DNA of 14,840 bases from JBLHHI01 sp047614125. GTDB taxonomy: Bacteria; Bacteroidota; Bacteroidia; NS11-12g; UBA9320. Where the stretch lies: contig JBLHHI010000085.1 in the NCBI GenBank assembly GCA_047614125.1, forward strand, positions 1 to 14,840, read 5' to 3'. The position numbers and the translations under genes were made by a program. Positions 1-9,130 of this stretch are shown piece by piece; within the stretch, counting starts at the first letter, position 1; each line of letters opens with the position of its first letter. The notes under the pieces were generated by a model, which was not told the DNA's origin, did not search any database, and worked only from the letters and a program-made list of their open reading frames with translations.

Positions 1-17
1 TCAGAGCGCTTTACTTT

Positions 18-1913
18 TTGAAACACGTTCTTCATAAATATTGGGGGTACGATGAATTTCGACCATTGCAGCAAGACATTATTCAAGCTGTTCTAGATAA
101 GCAAGATGCAGTAGCCCTTTTGCCTACTGGAGGAGGGAAGTCGATTTGCTTTCAAGTTCCGGCGTTGATGATGGATGGCGTTTGCCTGGTGATCTCTCCA
201 TTGGTTGCTTTGATGAAAGACCAAGTAGAACAACTGCAAAAGCGGGGCATTTCAGCAGCATTTTTGCACAGCGGAATGGATCGAAAAGAAATGAAGTGGG
301 CGCTCAACGACATAAAGAATAATCGGTACAAACTCGTTTACATTTCACCCGAACGACTTAAAACACAGGCTTTTATAGATCACCTTCCCAATATGAAAAT
401 AAGCTTTGTGGCCATTGATGAAGCGCATTGTATCTCGCAATGGGGCCATGACTTTCGGCCCGAATACATGCAAATCAACGCCATCCGTGAAGTTCATCCT
501 AAGCTGAGCTTTTTAGCGCTAACCGCGTCGGCAACCTTGAAAGTCTTAGAAGAAATCCAAACGAGCTTGGGCATGAAAACGCCTGCTGTATTTCGCAAAA
601 GCTTTAGTCGCGAAAACCTCAACTACCTAGTGTATTTCGATGAAGACAAGCATGGTAAAATGCTTAAGATATGTAAGAATGTTCCGGGTACCGGAATTGT
701 GTACGTTCGTAACCGACGTAAAACAAAAGAAATAGCCGATTATTTACAAAACTTTGGCATCGTGGCAAAAGCCTATCACGCAGGGCTTTCCTTTGAAGAA
801 CGAAGCACGGTACAAAACGAGTGGATATCTAATAAAACCAGAGTTGTGGTAGCCACCAACGCGTTTGGCATGGGCATCGACAAACCAGATGTGCGTTTTG
901 TGATTCACTTGGAAATACCCGATGGAATTGAGGCCTACTACCAAGAAGCGGGTAGGGCTGGGCGAGACGGACGAAATGCATATTGTGTTTTGTTACATTT
1001 CCCAGGAGAAGAAAAGCGGATGTTTCGATATCTCGAAGATCAACACCCCAGCCTATCTGTTTTAAATACGTTGTACCAATCGATTGGAAATTACTGTGAA
1101 CTTGCCATTCAAACTGGACAGTTTGCGGTGTATCCATTTAATATTCAAGACTTTGCGATCAAGTTTGACCTAAAGCCGAGCTTAGTCTTTTACGGGTTGA
1201 AGCAACTATCGTTGTTGGGCCTTCTTCAATTTAACGAGGCCGTTCATGCTTCTTCCAAAATAAAAATGGAAGCCACGCCAAGTGAAGTGTACAAATTTCA
1301 GGTGGAACACGAACAATTCGACACCGTATTAAAAATTGTTCTTCGCAGTTATGGGGGGGTTTTTGATTCGATGGTTTCGATCAGTGAGGAACTTTTGGCC
1401 GAAAAACTCAAAATATCGAAGTCCGGCTTTATTCAGAAGTTGAGGCACTTGGAAAAACTTCAAATTATCAGCTATCTACCACAAAACAAGACACCAACGT
1501 TAACTTGGCTTGAGCCAAGACAAACCGAAGTGCGCGACAACGGTAAAATCTTAGCTTCCAACAAGCTTAGAATGTTCGAGCGGCTTGAAGCTATGGTGCA
1601 CTATACCGAAGCAGAATCCTGCAGAAATAATCTGATTTGCGTGTACTTTGGGGAAAATATTGAAACTACATGTGGGAAATGCGATGTTTGCAGACTTCAA
1701 GAGCGACAGAAATTTTCCATCAAACAATTTCAGCGCATTGAGAAGAACATTTGTGAAACCTTGCTCAAAAAATCGATGACGGTTGCAGACATAGTTGAAA
1801 GCATATCGGACGTACAGAGCGAGGATTTAATGAAAGTGGCGAAATGGTTATTAGATGATGATGTGCTTGAATTAACCACTGATCGACGGTTGAAATTAAA
1901 ATCGAGGACGTGA
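18..1913 (+). CDS. recQ: RecQ-family ATP-dependent DNA helicase, without HRDC domain
   Basis: This is a superfamily 2, 3'-5' DNA helicase of the RecQ family, which unwinds recombination and repair intermediates. Visible motifs (631-residue numbering): Q-motif region FRPLQ at 14-18; Walker A LPTGGGKS at 35-42; DEAH at 134-137 followed by the RecQ aromatic loop CISQWGHDFRP; motif III TASAT at 169-173; motif V near 279-291 (ATNAFGMGIDKP); motif VI QEAGRAGRDG at 309-318. The RecQ zinc-binding region has Cys535, Cys552, Cys555 and Cys558. A winged-helix region follows the helicase core, and the C-terminus is a short helical tail with no HRDC domain, as in the shorter RecQ paralogues common in Bacteroidota. 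The start is uncertain: TTG at 18 gives a family-typical N-terminus ending in YWGY, but there is no ribosome binding site and the frame stays open to the window edge, so a start outside the window is possible. The stop overlaps the next gene by 4 nt. Confidence 0.95.
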   Translation: MKHVLHKYWGYDEFRPLQQDIIQAVLDKQDAVALLPTGGGKSICFQVPALMMDGVCLVISPLVALMKDQVEQLQKRGISAAFLHSGMDRKEMKWALNDIKNNRYKLVYISPERLKTQAFIDHLPNMKISFVAIDEAHCISQWGHDFRPEYMQINAIREVHPKLSFLALTASATLKVLEEIQTSLGMKTPAVFRKSFSRENLNYLVYFDEDKHGKMLKICKNVPGTGIVYVRNRRKTKEIADYLQNFGIVAKAYHAGLSFEERSTVQNEWISNKTRVVVATNAFGMGIDKPDVRFVIHLEIPDGIEAYYQEAGRAGRDGRNAYCVLLHFPGEEKRMFRYLEDQHPSLSVLNTLYQSIGNYCELAIQTGQFAVYPFNIQDFAIKFDLKPSLVFYGLKQLSLLGLLQFNEAVHASSKIKMEATPSEVYKFQVEHEQFDTVLKIVLRSYGGVFDSMVSISEELLAEKLKISKSGFIQKLRHLEKLQIISYLPQNKTPTLTWLEPRQTEVRDNGKILASNKLRMFERLEAMVHYTEAESCRNNLICVYFGENIETTCGKCDVCRLQERQKFSIKQFQRIEKNICETLLKKSMTVADIVESISDVQSEDLMKVAKWLLDDDVLELTTDRRLKLKSRT

Positions 1914-3028
1914 ATAAAACCCGAAAAGTAATTTGTACGGTTACCAACGATTTGTACACAGATCAAAGGATGATACGCATTTGCACTTCATTGGCAAATG
2001 CTGGTTTTGAGGTGGTTTTGGTGGGACGGCAATTATCCAGTTCCAATGAACTTATTTCCAGACCCTTCAAGCAAATTCGATTGTCCAATTGGTTTAATAC
2101 AGGGGTGCTTTTTTACCTTGAATTTAACCTTCGGTTGTGGTGGTATCTAGGAAAACAAGACTTTGATTTTTTGACGAACTGCGATGCCGATACCCTTTTG
2201 TCGGGATTCTTAACGCAAACCAATTCCAACAAAAGAAAAACGTATCAGTGGATGTTCGATGCGCACGAACTCTTTTACGAAGTTCCAGAGTTGGTTGGTA
2301 AACCTATCAAACAAAAAATTTGGAAGTGGTTGATGGCAATTTGCGTACCCAAGGTGGATATTGCGTACACCGTAACCAAAACAATTTCAGCGCATTATGA
2401 AAAAGTTTTTAAAAAATCATTTTCTGTCATACGAAACGTACCCGTTCTTCGTTCTAAAGAGGTCGTAGAACCTCGGTCGGAAAACAAAACCCACCAGGTC
2501 ATTTTATTATATCAAGGTGCGCTTAACAAGGGCCGATGTATCGAATTATACATCAGGGCCATGCACCAACTCAACGCAGAGCTTTGGCTCGTTGGCGAAG
2601 GGGATTTAAGCGCCTCATTGAAATTGATGGTAGAACGTGAAGGTCTATCGGATAAGGTAACTTTTCATGGTTTGAAGAGCCCGGAGGAACTGCGACTATT
2701 AACAAATAAAGCAGTAATGGGATTAAATCTTTTAGAAAACCTCGGACTGAGTTACTACTATTCATTGAGTAACAAAACCTTCGACTACATGCATGCGCAT
2801 TTGCCGGCACTTGCTTCGCCATTTCCAGAATATGTTGAGCTCAATAAAAAGTTCGAAATCATGCTTTTAACGGAGCCCAGCGTTCAGAATTTGGTAACAA
2901 ATGTCAATTTACTGGTCGAGAACAAAGATGTTTACCAAAGATTATCCGATAATTGCAAACTTGCCCAAAAAGAGTGCAATTGGACGAACGAAGAAATAAA
3001 GCTATTATCGTTGTATGGAGTTGAATAA
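1910..3028 (+). CDS. Glycosyltransferase, GT-B fold (GT4-like)
   Basis: A cytosolic or membrane-associated glycosyltransferase of 372 residues that probably moves a sugar from a nucleotide-sugar donor to a glycan or lipid acceptor. The N-terminus (about residues 7-40) carries the VTNDLYTDQR pattern and an alternating beta/alpha layout typical of Bacteroidota GT-B enzymes. DAHE at 117-120 is followed by EVPEL. The C-terminal donor half shows YQGALNKGR at 201-209, LVGEGD at 227-232, and SNKTFDYMHAHLP at about 287-299, which corresponds to the usual conserved nucleotide-sugar-binding region. The start is GTG, overlapping the recQ stop (GTGA). An in-frame ATG at 1970 would delete the conserved N-terminal strand, so GTG is preferred. 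The last 14 nt overlap the next gene. Family membership is well supported; donor, acceptor and linkage cannot be read from the sequence. Confidence 0.88.
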   Translation: MNKTRKVICTVTNDLYTDQRMIRICTSLANAGFEVVLVGRQLSSSNELISRPFKQIRLSNWFNTGVLFYLEFNLRLWWYLGKQDFDFLTNCDADTLLSGFLTQTNSNKRKTYQWMFDAHELFYEVPELVGKPIKQKIWKWLMAICVPKVDIAYTVTKTISAHYEKVFKKSFSVIRNVPVLRSKEVVEPRSENKTHQVILLYQGALNKGRCIELYIRAMHQLNAELWLVGEGDLSASLKLMVEREGLSDKVTFHGLKSPEELRLLTNKAVMGLNLLENLGLSYYYSLSNKTFDYMHAHLPALASPFPEYVELNKKFEIMLLTEPSVQNLVTNVNLLVENKDVYQRLSDNCKLAQKECNWTNEEIKLLSLYGVE

Positions 3029-4190
3029 CAAACATTTACATGTTGTAGTATTCGACATCCCATATCCTGCCAATTACGGCGGTGTTATTGATATATACTA
3101 TCGATTGGTTGCCTTATCTGAAAAAGGGGTAAAGGTACATTTGCACTGTTATCAGTATGGTAGATCAGAAAGCGCCATGCTTAAAGGCCTGTGTCATAAG
3201 ATCTATTATTACAAACGTAAAATTTTCAAAAACCCAATTTACAATACCAAGCCATACATCGTTGCATCAAGAAATTCAACTGAGTTGATTGAAAACCTGG
3301 TTAAAGACAATCACCCAATCATGTTTGAGGGCTTGCATTGCACGTTTTACTTGGCGGATGAGCGGCTAAAAGACCGCTTTAAAATTGTTCGAACCCACAA
3401 CATCGAGCATTTGTATTACAAGCACTTAGAACGAGTAGAAAGCAATTTATTTAAACAATATTTTTTCAAGATTGAAGCCAACCGGTTAAAGCGATATGAG
3501 AAAGTATTAAAACATGCCAACGTAATTGCAGCTATTTCTCCAAACGACCAATTTCATTTCCAGAAAAAATATGGAAATACCATACTTTTATCACCGTTTC
3601 ACGTAAATAATAAGGTGAGCATTCGCCCTGGTATTGGCAAGTTTATGTTGTACCACGGCAACTTATCCGTAGGAGAGAATAATGAAGCCGCTACGTTCTT
3701 GATTAATAAGGTGCTAAAAGGAACGGATTACCCCTTGGTTATTGCCGGAAACGATCCAACAGAAGAGCTAAAAGAACTGGTTGCCAATTCGCCCAATGTA
3801 ACGCTCAAGAGTAAGATCACTTCTGAAGAAATAAACAACCTAATTTCAGATGCCCAGATTAACATCTTACATACCAACCAAGACACCGGTATTAAATTGA
3901 AGCTCATCAACGCCCTTTTTATGGGAAGGCATTGCATAGCCAATATCAAGATGATTAAAAACACGGGCATGGAAGATTTATGCATTCGCGCCGATAAGCC
4001 CTCACAATATAAAAAGGCCATCGAAGCATGCTGGAATGTGGAGCTATCCAACGAGGAAATTAACAAACGCATAGCGGTGTTGAATACATCGTTTAACAAT
4101 GCTCAAAACCTGGAACCTTTGATGCACGCAGTTTTTAACACCAAAACCAAAAAAGTTGTACAGAAACAAGACGCAGTAAAGCGATCGTAA
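3015..4190 (+). CDS. Glycosyltransferase, GT-B fold (GT4-like), second copy
   Basis: A 391-residue putative glycosyltransferase, clearly different from the upstream one. The N-terminal strand is followed by DIPYPANYGG at 14-23, the glycine-rich acceptor-side loop typical of GT-B enzymes. FEGLHC at 104-109 and VRTHNIEHLYY at 125-135 match the conserved HNIE.LYY region seen in Bacteroidota members. The second Rossmann half begins near 210 (YHGNLS at 213-218), followed by LVIAGNDP at 241-248 and a C-terminal GIKLKLINALFMGRH at 292-306, the expected position of the donor-binding helix. ATG at 3015 lies inside the end of the preceding gene, a 14-nt overlap that suggests translational coupling. The C-terminal tail is lysine-rich. 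It probably acts in the same glycan pathway as its neighbours. The substrate is unknown, and some such proteins lack a classical E-x7-E pair, which I also cannot place with certainty here. Confidence 0.82.
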   Translation: MELNNKHLHVVVFDIPYPANYGGVIDIYYRLVALSEKGVKVHLHCYQYGRSESAMLKGLCHKIYYYKRKIFKNPIYNTKPYIVASRNSTELIENLVKDNHPIMFEGLHCTFYLADERLKDRFKIVRTHNIEHLYYKHLERVESNLFKQYFFKIEANRLKRYEKVLKHANVIAAISPNDQFHFQKKYGNTILLSPFHVNNKVSIRPGIGKFMLYHGNLSVGENNEAATFLINKVLKGTDYPLVIAGNDPTEELKELVANSPNVTLKSKITSEEINNLISDAQINILHTNQDTGIKLKLINALFMGRHCIANIKMIKNTGMEDLCIRADKPSQYKKAIEACWNVELSNEEINKRIAVLNTSFNNAQNLEPLMHAVFNTKTKKVVQKQDAVKRS

Positions 4191-4250
4191 ATTCATCAAT
4201 TATCTTGAATCCTGTGTATCCATTTCTGGAATAAAACTATCTTGCCACCT

Positions 4251-5507
4251 GTGAAAATTACCTTTTTCAATCGGTGGAGAGAATGGCTTCCTTGGGTGGT
4301 TTGGATTCTGGTTGGACTGGCCTTTGTGTTCGAGCTCATTAGAGACAGCCAACGAGATGGTGATTTTATTGGCTACGTTCACGCCGGTCAAGCGGTGCTT
4401 TCTTCCACCAACATTTACGCTGATTACTTAAATACGTGGCCTCCATTTTTTTCGATATTTAGCGTTCCTTTAACCTTAGCACATAATTTTAGCCCCATTT
4501 TAATCCGAATAATTTGGCTGTTGGGAATTATGGTTGCGTGGTATTGGATTATTAACTCAGTAGTCAAAATTGTTGAAAATCAATCGGTTAGCTGGTTTTA
4601 TTCGAAATCGACTGTGTTAAATACGAAACAACGCTCCTGGTTGAATGGTGCCATTATCATCCCCTTTGTTTTTGTTTTGCGTTTCATAATCGACGATCTA
4701 AGCAACATTCAGATCAATACCTTTTTATTGGCTGTTTCCATCTTGGTTTTTAAGTTAAGCACGGAGCAAAAATGGTGGAAGGCGGGTTTTGCCTTGGCGC
4801 TGATCATTTCATTAAAGGTTTATCCTGTTTTTATTTTATTATTTTTTCTTTACAAAAGAGCTTTTAAGATTTCGTTAGCAACCTTGTTGTTCTTAATACT
4901 GATAAACGCGAGTTCATTTTTGGTATTTGGTGTGGATTTGGCTACTACCTATTATCAAACTTGGATGCACGATAAAGCACTGGGGGATCTCATTTTGATT
5001 CACAAGAATCAGTCAATCTTTGCTTTTTTAGGTGGGTTGTTTATGGATGTAAGTCGCGGTTTTGATTTTAAATACAACGTGCTTTCATTGTCAGAACACG
5101 CGGCAAAGCTCTTGTCGTATGGTTTAGTGGGATGTGCTGCTATACTTCCAGCATTCCTATTTCGCAAATCGTGGAAAAACACATCCACCCAACAACAATG
5201 GAAACAATTTGCGTGGATACTAGCAGCCATACCGGTGCTTTCTCCTTTGGCTTGGAAGTATTACTTCGTTTTCCTCTTTCCGCTGATTTACACCTTGTGG
5301 AACAACAAGAAAGAATCATGGTCATTTAAACATACACGAACCAAAATCCTAATAGCCGCCGCGGCCTTGCTCATTCTAACAACCGATGGACTTCTGCCAC
5401 CAAAAGTTTCGGATTACTTCGAAATATTTGGTTGCATTACGTGGGGTACGGTTTTGTTGTTGGGATTAGGGCTTGAACCTGAGGTAAGGGAAGGAACCAA
5501 CCAATGA
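4251..5507 (+). CDS. GT87/DUF2029-type integral membrane glycosyltransferase
   Basis: A polytopic membrane protein of about 418 residues with roughly 9-11 hydrophobic segments. It resembles the GT-C family GT87 (DUF2029), whose characterised members are polyprenyl-phosphate-mannose-dependent alpha-mannosyltransferases. Counting from TTG at 4242 (421 residues), it shows the luminal GDF..Y motif at 40-45 with the likely catalytic Asp41, WPPFF at 66-70, NIQINTFLL at 155-163, LKVYP at 191-195, NQSIFAFL at 256-263, and LSPLAWKYY at 333-341; these match the conserved GT87 positions. There is no in-frame ATG near the start. GTG at 4251, followed by AAA, is chosen over TTG at 4242, but both fit. It follows the two cytosolic glycosyltransferases in the same direction with only about 60 nt between, so it probably belongs to the same operon and extends the same glycan on the outer face of the inner membrane. 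The actual sugar donor is unknown. Confidence 0.82.
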   Translation: MKITFFNRWREWLPWVVWILVGLAFVFELIRDSQRDGDFIGYVHAGQAVLSSTNIYADYLNTWPPFFSIFSVPLTLAHNFSPILIRIIWLLGIMVAWYWIINSVVKIVENQSVSWFYSKSTVLNTKQRSWLNGAIIIPFVFVLRFIIDDLSNIQINTFLLAVSILVFKLSTEQKWWKAGFALALIISLKVYPVFILLFFLYKRAFKISLATLLFLILINASSFLVFGVDLATTYYQTWMHDKALGDLILIHKNQSIFAFLGGLFMDVSRGFDFKYNVLSLSEHAAKLLSYGLVGCAAILPAFLFRKSWKNTSTQQQWKQFAWILAAIPVLSPLAWKYYFVFLFPLIYTLWNNKKESWSFKHTRTKILIAAAALLILTTDGLLPPKVSDYFEIFGCITWGTVLLLGLGLEPEVREGTNQ

Positions 5508-5545
5508 TTCAACTTTTTTTTTAAACTGAGTACAAAGTGAATCAC

Positions 5546-8500
5546 CTACTTCTTCCAATCCGGAAATCTGCCCGGTGTATACGGAGTATTGCTGTCATCC
5601 AGCTTTTGATTCAAACTGCTCACCTTATCTGCCAGTTCTTTCGATAACACCAAGGCTCGCTCAAATTCTGATTCGGCCTCCGTGTACAATCGCTTGTTCG
5701 TGGCGGTTATTTCGGAGGTCGAATACCACGATGTCCAAACGATAACACCAATGCGATCATTTACTGTATTAACCACTTCAAACTCTCGGCTGCTCAAAGT
5801 TCCATCTCCAAACATGATCAATGAAATTTCTTGGTATTTGTTCTTACACCACATCAACTCATTCCATAAAGCCAAATCGGTGCTTGGATCTTTAACAATG
5901 GCTGCTTCAATATATCGAATTTGATTGTTGAGATTGTGCAACACCTTGTTTGTTGTGGATACTGCCTTTTGCAACTCGCTCACCTTTAATTGAAATGCCA
6001 ACATCTCTGCTCGATTTGCAGCAGGTAAAACCGTGTTGTTTAACGCCTTTATCTCGAACGATACCATTTCGGTTAATGCCTCCATTTTGCCGTCTTGTTG
6101 TTTATACATCTGAACGGTATAAATCCCAGCGGCTGCCCAAGGGCCAACACTCTTGCTGCCGTACCTACCTGGGTCGCGATCTTTTAACTCGAGTGGGGTA
6201 GAAGGTGCTAGCCTGCAATCCCAAGTTAGTCGAGAAATTCCTTTGGAAGCCTTTTGCTTTATTTTATAAACAACTTCGTTCGCTTCATTTCGAATAACAA
6301 AGAGCACAAAAGGCTCGGCTTCACGGTCTTCGGCACGCAATTCATCCAATTTTGGATAGAATACATCTCCACCTTTTTTGGTGGTTGCAGCTTCTTGTTT
6401 TTGCCGCGTGGATTTTTTACTATCCATGCTGTCGTTAATCAAATAAGTAAAAACTACCCCAACTTCTGGATTAGGAGTGGTATATAAGTTCGAACCCTGA
6501 GTAGGTGTTTCTTTGTTACCCAGCGGATTTGCTTGTTCAAACATCAATCCGGGTTTTATGGGATAAATTACGGCAGTTTTTTTCAAATCTTCTTTTACGA
6601 AGCTTCGCATCGGAGCGTAATCATCCAATACATAAAATCCTCTACCAAAGGTTCCTAGAACCAAGTCGTTTTCTCGTTCTTGAATTTCTAAATCTCGCAC
6701 AGCAATGGTTGGAAGCCCGTTTTTTAAAGCCACCCATTCTTTTCCTCCATCCAAGCTTACAAAAAGTCCAAATTCAGTTCCAGCAAAGAGAAGGTCTTTG
6801 TTGATGTGATCTTCCGCAACGTCGTACACCGATCCACGTTTGGGTAAATTTCCCTGTATGGCTTTCCAGGTTTCCCCTTTGTCTGTACTCTTAAAAATAT
6901 ACGGCTTGAAATCTCCTTGTTTGTGGTTGTTGAAGATAGCATAAACGGTTGATGCTGAATGTTTTGAACAAATAATGGCATTAACATAGGTTCGCTCAGG
7001 CACATTGTCGAAACGTTCAATCTTGCGCCATGTTTTGCCGTTGTCTTCGGTTATTTGTATCAACCCATCGTCGGTACCAACGTAGATCAAGCCTTCTTGT
7101 TTTGGGCTTTCATCCAGAGCAACAATATTGCCATAAATGGTGGTCGACTTATTCTTTTCAACGGCATCCATGCTCCAAACCTTATCCATTACCTTCATGG
7201 TATTTCGATCGAGCTGTCGGGTTAAATCACCGCTAATTTCTTCCCACGTATTTCCTCGATCATCGCTTCTAAAAAGCTTATTTGCAGCAAAATAGAGTCG
7301 TTTTGAGTTGTGTGGAGAAATGATGAGTGGGGCATCCCAATTCCAACGCAAGGCTGGATCGCCCAGCTTGTGTTGCGGCTTAATTCCGGTTCGTTCACCG
7401 CTTATCTTGTCGTATCGAACCAACCAACCGTATTGCGATTGCGCATAAACGATGTTCGGATTATCGGGATCTACCGCACTTTCAAAGCCATCGCCGCCAT
7501 TGGTAATAAACCAGTCGTCGTTCGAAATTCCGTGTATGTTGATGGTTCTAGAAGGTCCACCCTGACTGTTGTTGTCTTGCGTGCCTCCGTAAATATTGTA
7601 AAACGGTAGGCTGTTATCCACCGCCACTTTGTAAAACTGTGTGATGGGTAAATTTGATTTGTAGTTCCAAGTTTTGCCGTGATCGTGGGTTTCATATACA
7701 CCGCCATCGCATCCAACCAACCAGTGATTGGTATTGGCGGGATTAATCCACATGGCGTGATTATCTACGTGTTTGGCGTCTTCACCTGTAGCTTTAAAAG
7801 ACTTTCCACCATTCTCGGTGTGCTGCAGCCACGTATCCAACGAAAACACCTTGTCGACATCCTTTGGGTCGCACACAATTTCTTGGTAGTAATTGCCTGA
7901 AGTGGTTTTTCCACTCATCTTATTCCAACTCGCACCTCGATCGGTTGAACGATAAAACCCACCCTTATCATCGGATGCTTCTACTATGGCGTAAACTACA
8001 TCTGGATTGGCTGGAGAAATACCCAAGCCAATACGGCCCAAATCAACGGTAGGAAGTCCTTTAGAAAGTTTCGTCCAGGTTTTACCACCATCGGTTGACT
8101 TGTGAATGCCGGAACCCGGCCCGCCGCCAATGTAGGTAAACACATGTCGTCTTCGTTGTTCGGCAGCGGCATACAACACGTCTGGATTTCTTGGATCCAT
8201 ATGAATTTCAGTAAAGCCTGTATGTTCATCAATGTGGAGCACACGTTCCCAATTCTTTCCACCATCGGTTGTTTTATAAATTCCGCGTTCGCCACCAGCA
8301 TTCCACAACGGACCCATTGCAGCCACGAAAACAATATTTGAATTGGTGGGATGGATGGATATCATGCCAATATGCTCACTCGTTTTTAACCCTACATTTT
8401 TCCACGATTTGCCTCCATCTTCCGATTTGTACAAGCCATCGCCATAGGCAACACTTCGTTGATTGTTGTTCTCTCCAGAGCCCACCCATACTACGTTGGA

Positions 8501-8806
8501 GTTGGTTGGGTCGATCGAAATGCATCCAATGGAATACGAGCCTTGGCCATCGAATACTGGTTTAAAGGTGGTTCCATTGTTGGTTGTTTTCCAAACCCCG
8601 CCTGAGGCAGCCGCAACATAGTATTCCCACGGTTTAGTGGGGTTTACGGCAATGTCGGCAACACGACCGGAGGTAAGAGCGGGCCCAACGCAACGGAGCT
8701 TAAACCCATTAAAGGTGGCACTTTTTAGCGTATCGGAATTTGCGCTTTGGCCAATTGAGAAAGAACTTAAAATAGTGGATATGAGTAGAATTGCTTTGAA
8801 TTTCAT
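5546..8806 (-). CDS. Exported beta-propeller protein with about 11 Asp-box (BNR/VPS10-like) repeats
   Basis: A 1086-residue exported protein. The N-terminus has two lysines, a hydrophobic core and a likely signal-peptidase I site near residues 19-23. Asp-box motifs of the S/T-x-D/N-x-G-x-x-W/F type recur throughout the first two thirds: TTNNGTTF 74-81, SEDGGKSW 128-135, TTDGGKNW 179-186, STDGGKTW 237-244, STDRGASW 287-294, TENGGKSF 330-337, THDHGKTW 373-380, SDDRGNTW 514-521, TEDNGKTW 586-593, STDKGETW 640-647 and SLDGGKEW 684-691. This fits a sortilin/VPS10-like double propeller. Residues about 830-920 look beta-rich, about 930-1070 helical, and the protein ends in a TPGRFPDW motif. Such proteins are often annotated 'glycosyl hydrolase', but I see no glycosidase active site, so no enzymatic role is claimed. 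There is no obvious C-terminal type IX secretion signal. It is monocistronic, separated from the upstream csp gene by a terminator, and convergent with the glycosyltransferase operon. Confidence 0.9.
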   Translation of the reverse strand: MKFKAILLISTILSSFSIGQSANSDTLKSATFNGFKLRCVGPALTSGRVADIAVNPTKPWEYYVAAASGGVWKTTNNGTTFKPVFDGQGSYSIGCISIDPTNSNVVWVGSGENNNQRSVAYGDGLYKSEDGGKSWKNVGLKTSEHIGMISIHPTNSNIVFVAAMGPLWNAGGERGIYKTTDGGKNWERVLHIDEHTGFTEIHMDPRNPDVLYAAAEQRRRHVFTYIGGGPGSGIHKSTDGGKTWTKLSKGLPTVDLGRIGLGISPANPDVVYAIVEASDDKGGFYRSTDRGASWNKMSGKTTSGNYYQEIVCDPKDVDKVFSLDTWLQHTENGGKSFKATGEDAKHVDNHAMWINPANTNHWLVGCDGGVYETHDHGKTWNYKSNLPITQFYKVAVDNSLPFYNIYGGTQDNNSQGGPSRTINIHGISNDDWFITNGGDGFESAVDPDNPNIVYAQSQYGWLVRYDKISGERTGIKPQHKLGDPALRWNWDAPLIISPHNSKRLYFAANKLFRSDDRGNTWEEISGDLTRQLDRNTMKVMDKVWSMDAVEKNKSTTIYGNIVALDESPKQEGLIYVGTDDGLIQITEDNGKTWRKIERFDNVPERTYVNAIICSKHSASTVYAIFNNHKQGDFKPYIFKSTDKGETWKAIQGNLPKRGSVYDVAEDHINKDLLFAGTEFGLFVSLDGGKEWVALKNGLPTIAVRDLEIQERENDLVLGTFGRGFYVLDDYAPMRSFVKEDLKKTAVIYPIKPGLMFEQANPLGNKETPTQGSNLYTTPNPEVGVVFTYLINDSMDSKKSTRQKQEAATTKKGGDVFYPKLDELRAEDREAEPFVLFVIRNEANEVVYKIKQKASKGISRLTWDCRLAPSTPLELKDRDPGRYGSKSVGPWAAAGIYTVQMYKQQDGKMEALTEMVSFEIKALNNTVLPAANRAEMLAFQLKVSELQKAVSTTNKVLHNLNNQIRYIEAAIVKDPSTDLALWNELMWCKNKYQEISLIMFGDGTLSSREFEVVNTVNDRIGVIVWTSWYSTSEITATNKRLYTEAESEFERALVLSKELADKVSSLNQKLDDSNTPYTPGRFPDWKK

Positions 8807-8856
8807 TTATAGTATTTTTTTGTGGATGTGATATTACGGATTAAAACAGAATTGGC

Positions 8857-8889
8857 AAAAAAAAACCCGCACTCAAACGAGTACGGGTT
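8857..8889 (-). terminator. Intrinsic terminator of the cold-shock gene
   Basis: Read on the minus strand, arms AACCCGTACTC and GAGTGCGGGTT flank a GTTT loop, with one pair becoming G·U in RNA, followed by a run of nine T. It lies 25 nt past the csp stop codon and before the start of the exported Asp-box gene, so it should end csp transcription. On the plus strand the downstream sequence is A-rich, so termination in that direction is unlikely. Confidence 0.85.
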
Positions 8890-8914
8890 TAATAAAAAAG
8901 TTGTTGAGGATATC

Positions 8915-9106
8915 TTAAATTACTTTAACATTCACTGCGTTCATTCCTTTTTTTCCTTCACGAAGTTCGAATTCTACAACATCACCTTCACGAATTTCGT
9001 CGATAAGTCCTGATGTGTGTACAAAATGATCTTTGTTTGATCCCTCTTCACTGATAAATCCAAATCCTTTGGTTTCATTGAAGAATTTTACTGTTCCTTT
9101 GTTCAT
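8915..9106 (-). CDS. Cold-shock domain protein (CspA family)
   Basis: A 63-residue single cold-shock domain protein that binds single-stranded RNA or DNA, typically acting as an RNA chaperone. Visible motifs: MNKGTVKFFN at the N-terminus, RNP1 KGFGFI at 13-18, RNP2-like DHFVH at 26-30, and the EGDVVEFEL strand at about 40-48; the length fits the family. The open frame extends upstream to an ATG at 9184, but that extension is unlike any Csp N-terminus, and a promoter match (9131-9156) lies inside it, so the start at 9106 is chosen. The deduced leader is only about 20 nt, so the long structured 5' UTR of classic cold-inducible cspA genes is absent. It appears monocistronic, with its own promoter and terminator. 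Whether it responds to cold cannot be told from the sequence. Confidence 0.95.
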   Translation of the reverse strand: MNKGTVKFFNETKGFGFISEEGSNKDHFVHTSGLIDEIREGDVVEFELREGKKGMNAVNVKVI

Positions 9107-9130
9107 TGTATAATTATTAAAAATAAAGTG

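Noticed and set aside
1353..1364. Run of seven G followed by five T inside recQ, a possible slippage or phase-variation tract
   Set aside because: The reading frame is intact and encodes the family-typical SYGGVFD segment; a tract this short is weak evidence for phase variation.
5508..5545. Run of nine T between the convergent GT87-type gene and Asp-box gene, a candidate terminator
   Set aside because: No GC-rich stem precedes the T-run; only a weak 6-bp match (GATTCA/TGAATC) flanks it, which is not enough to call an intrinsic terminator.
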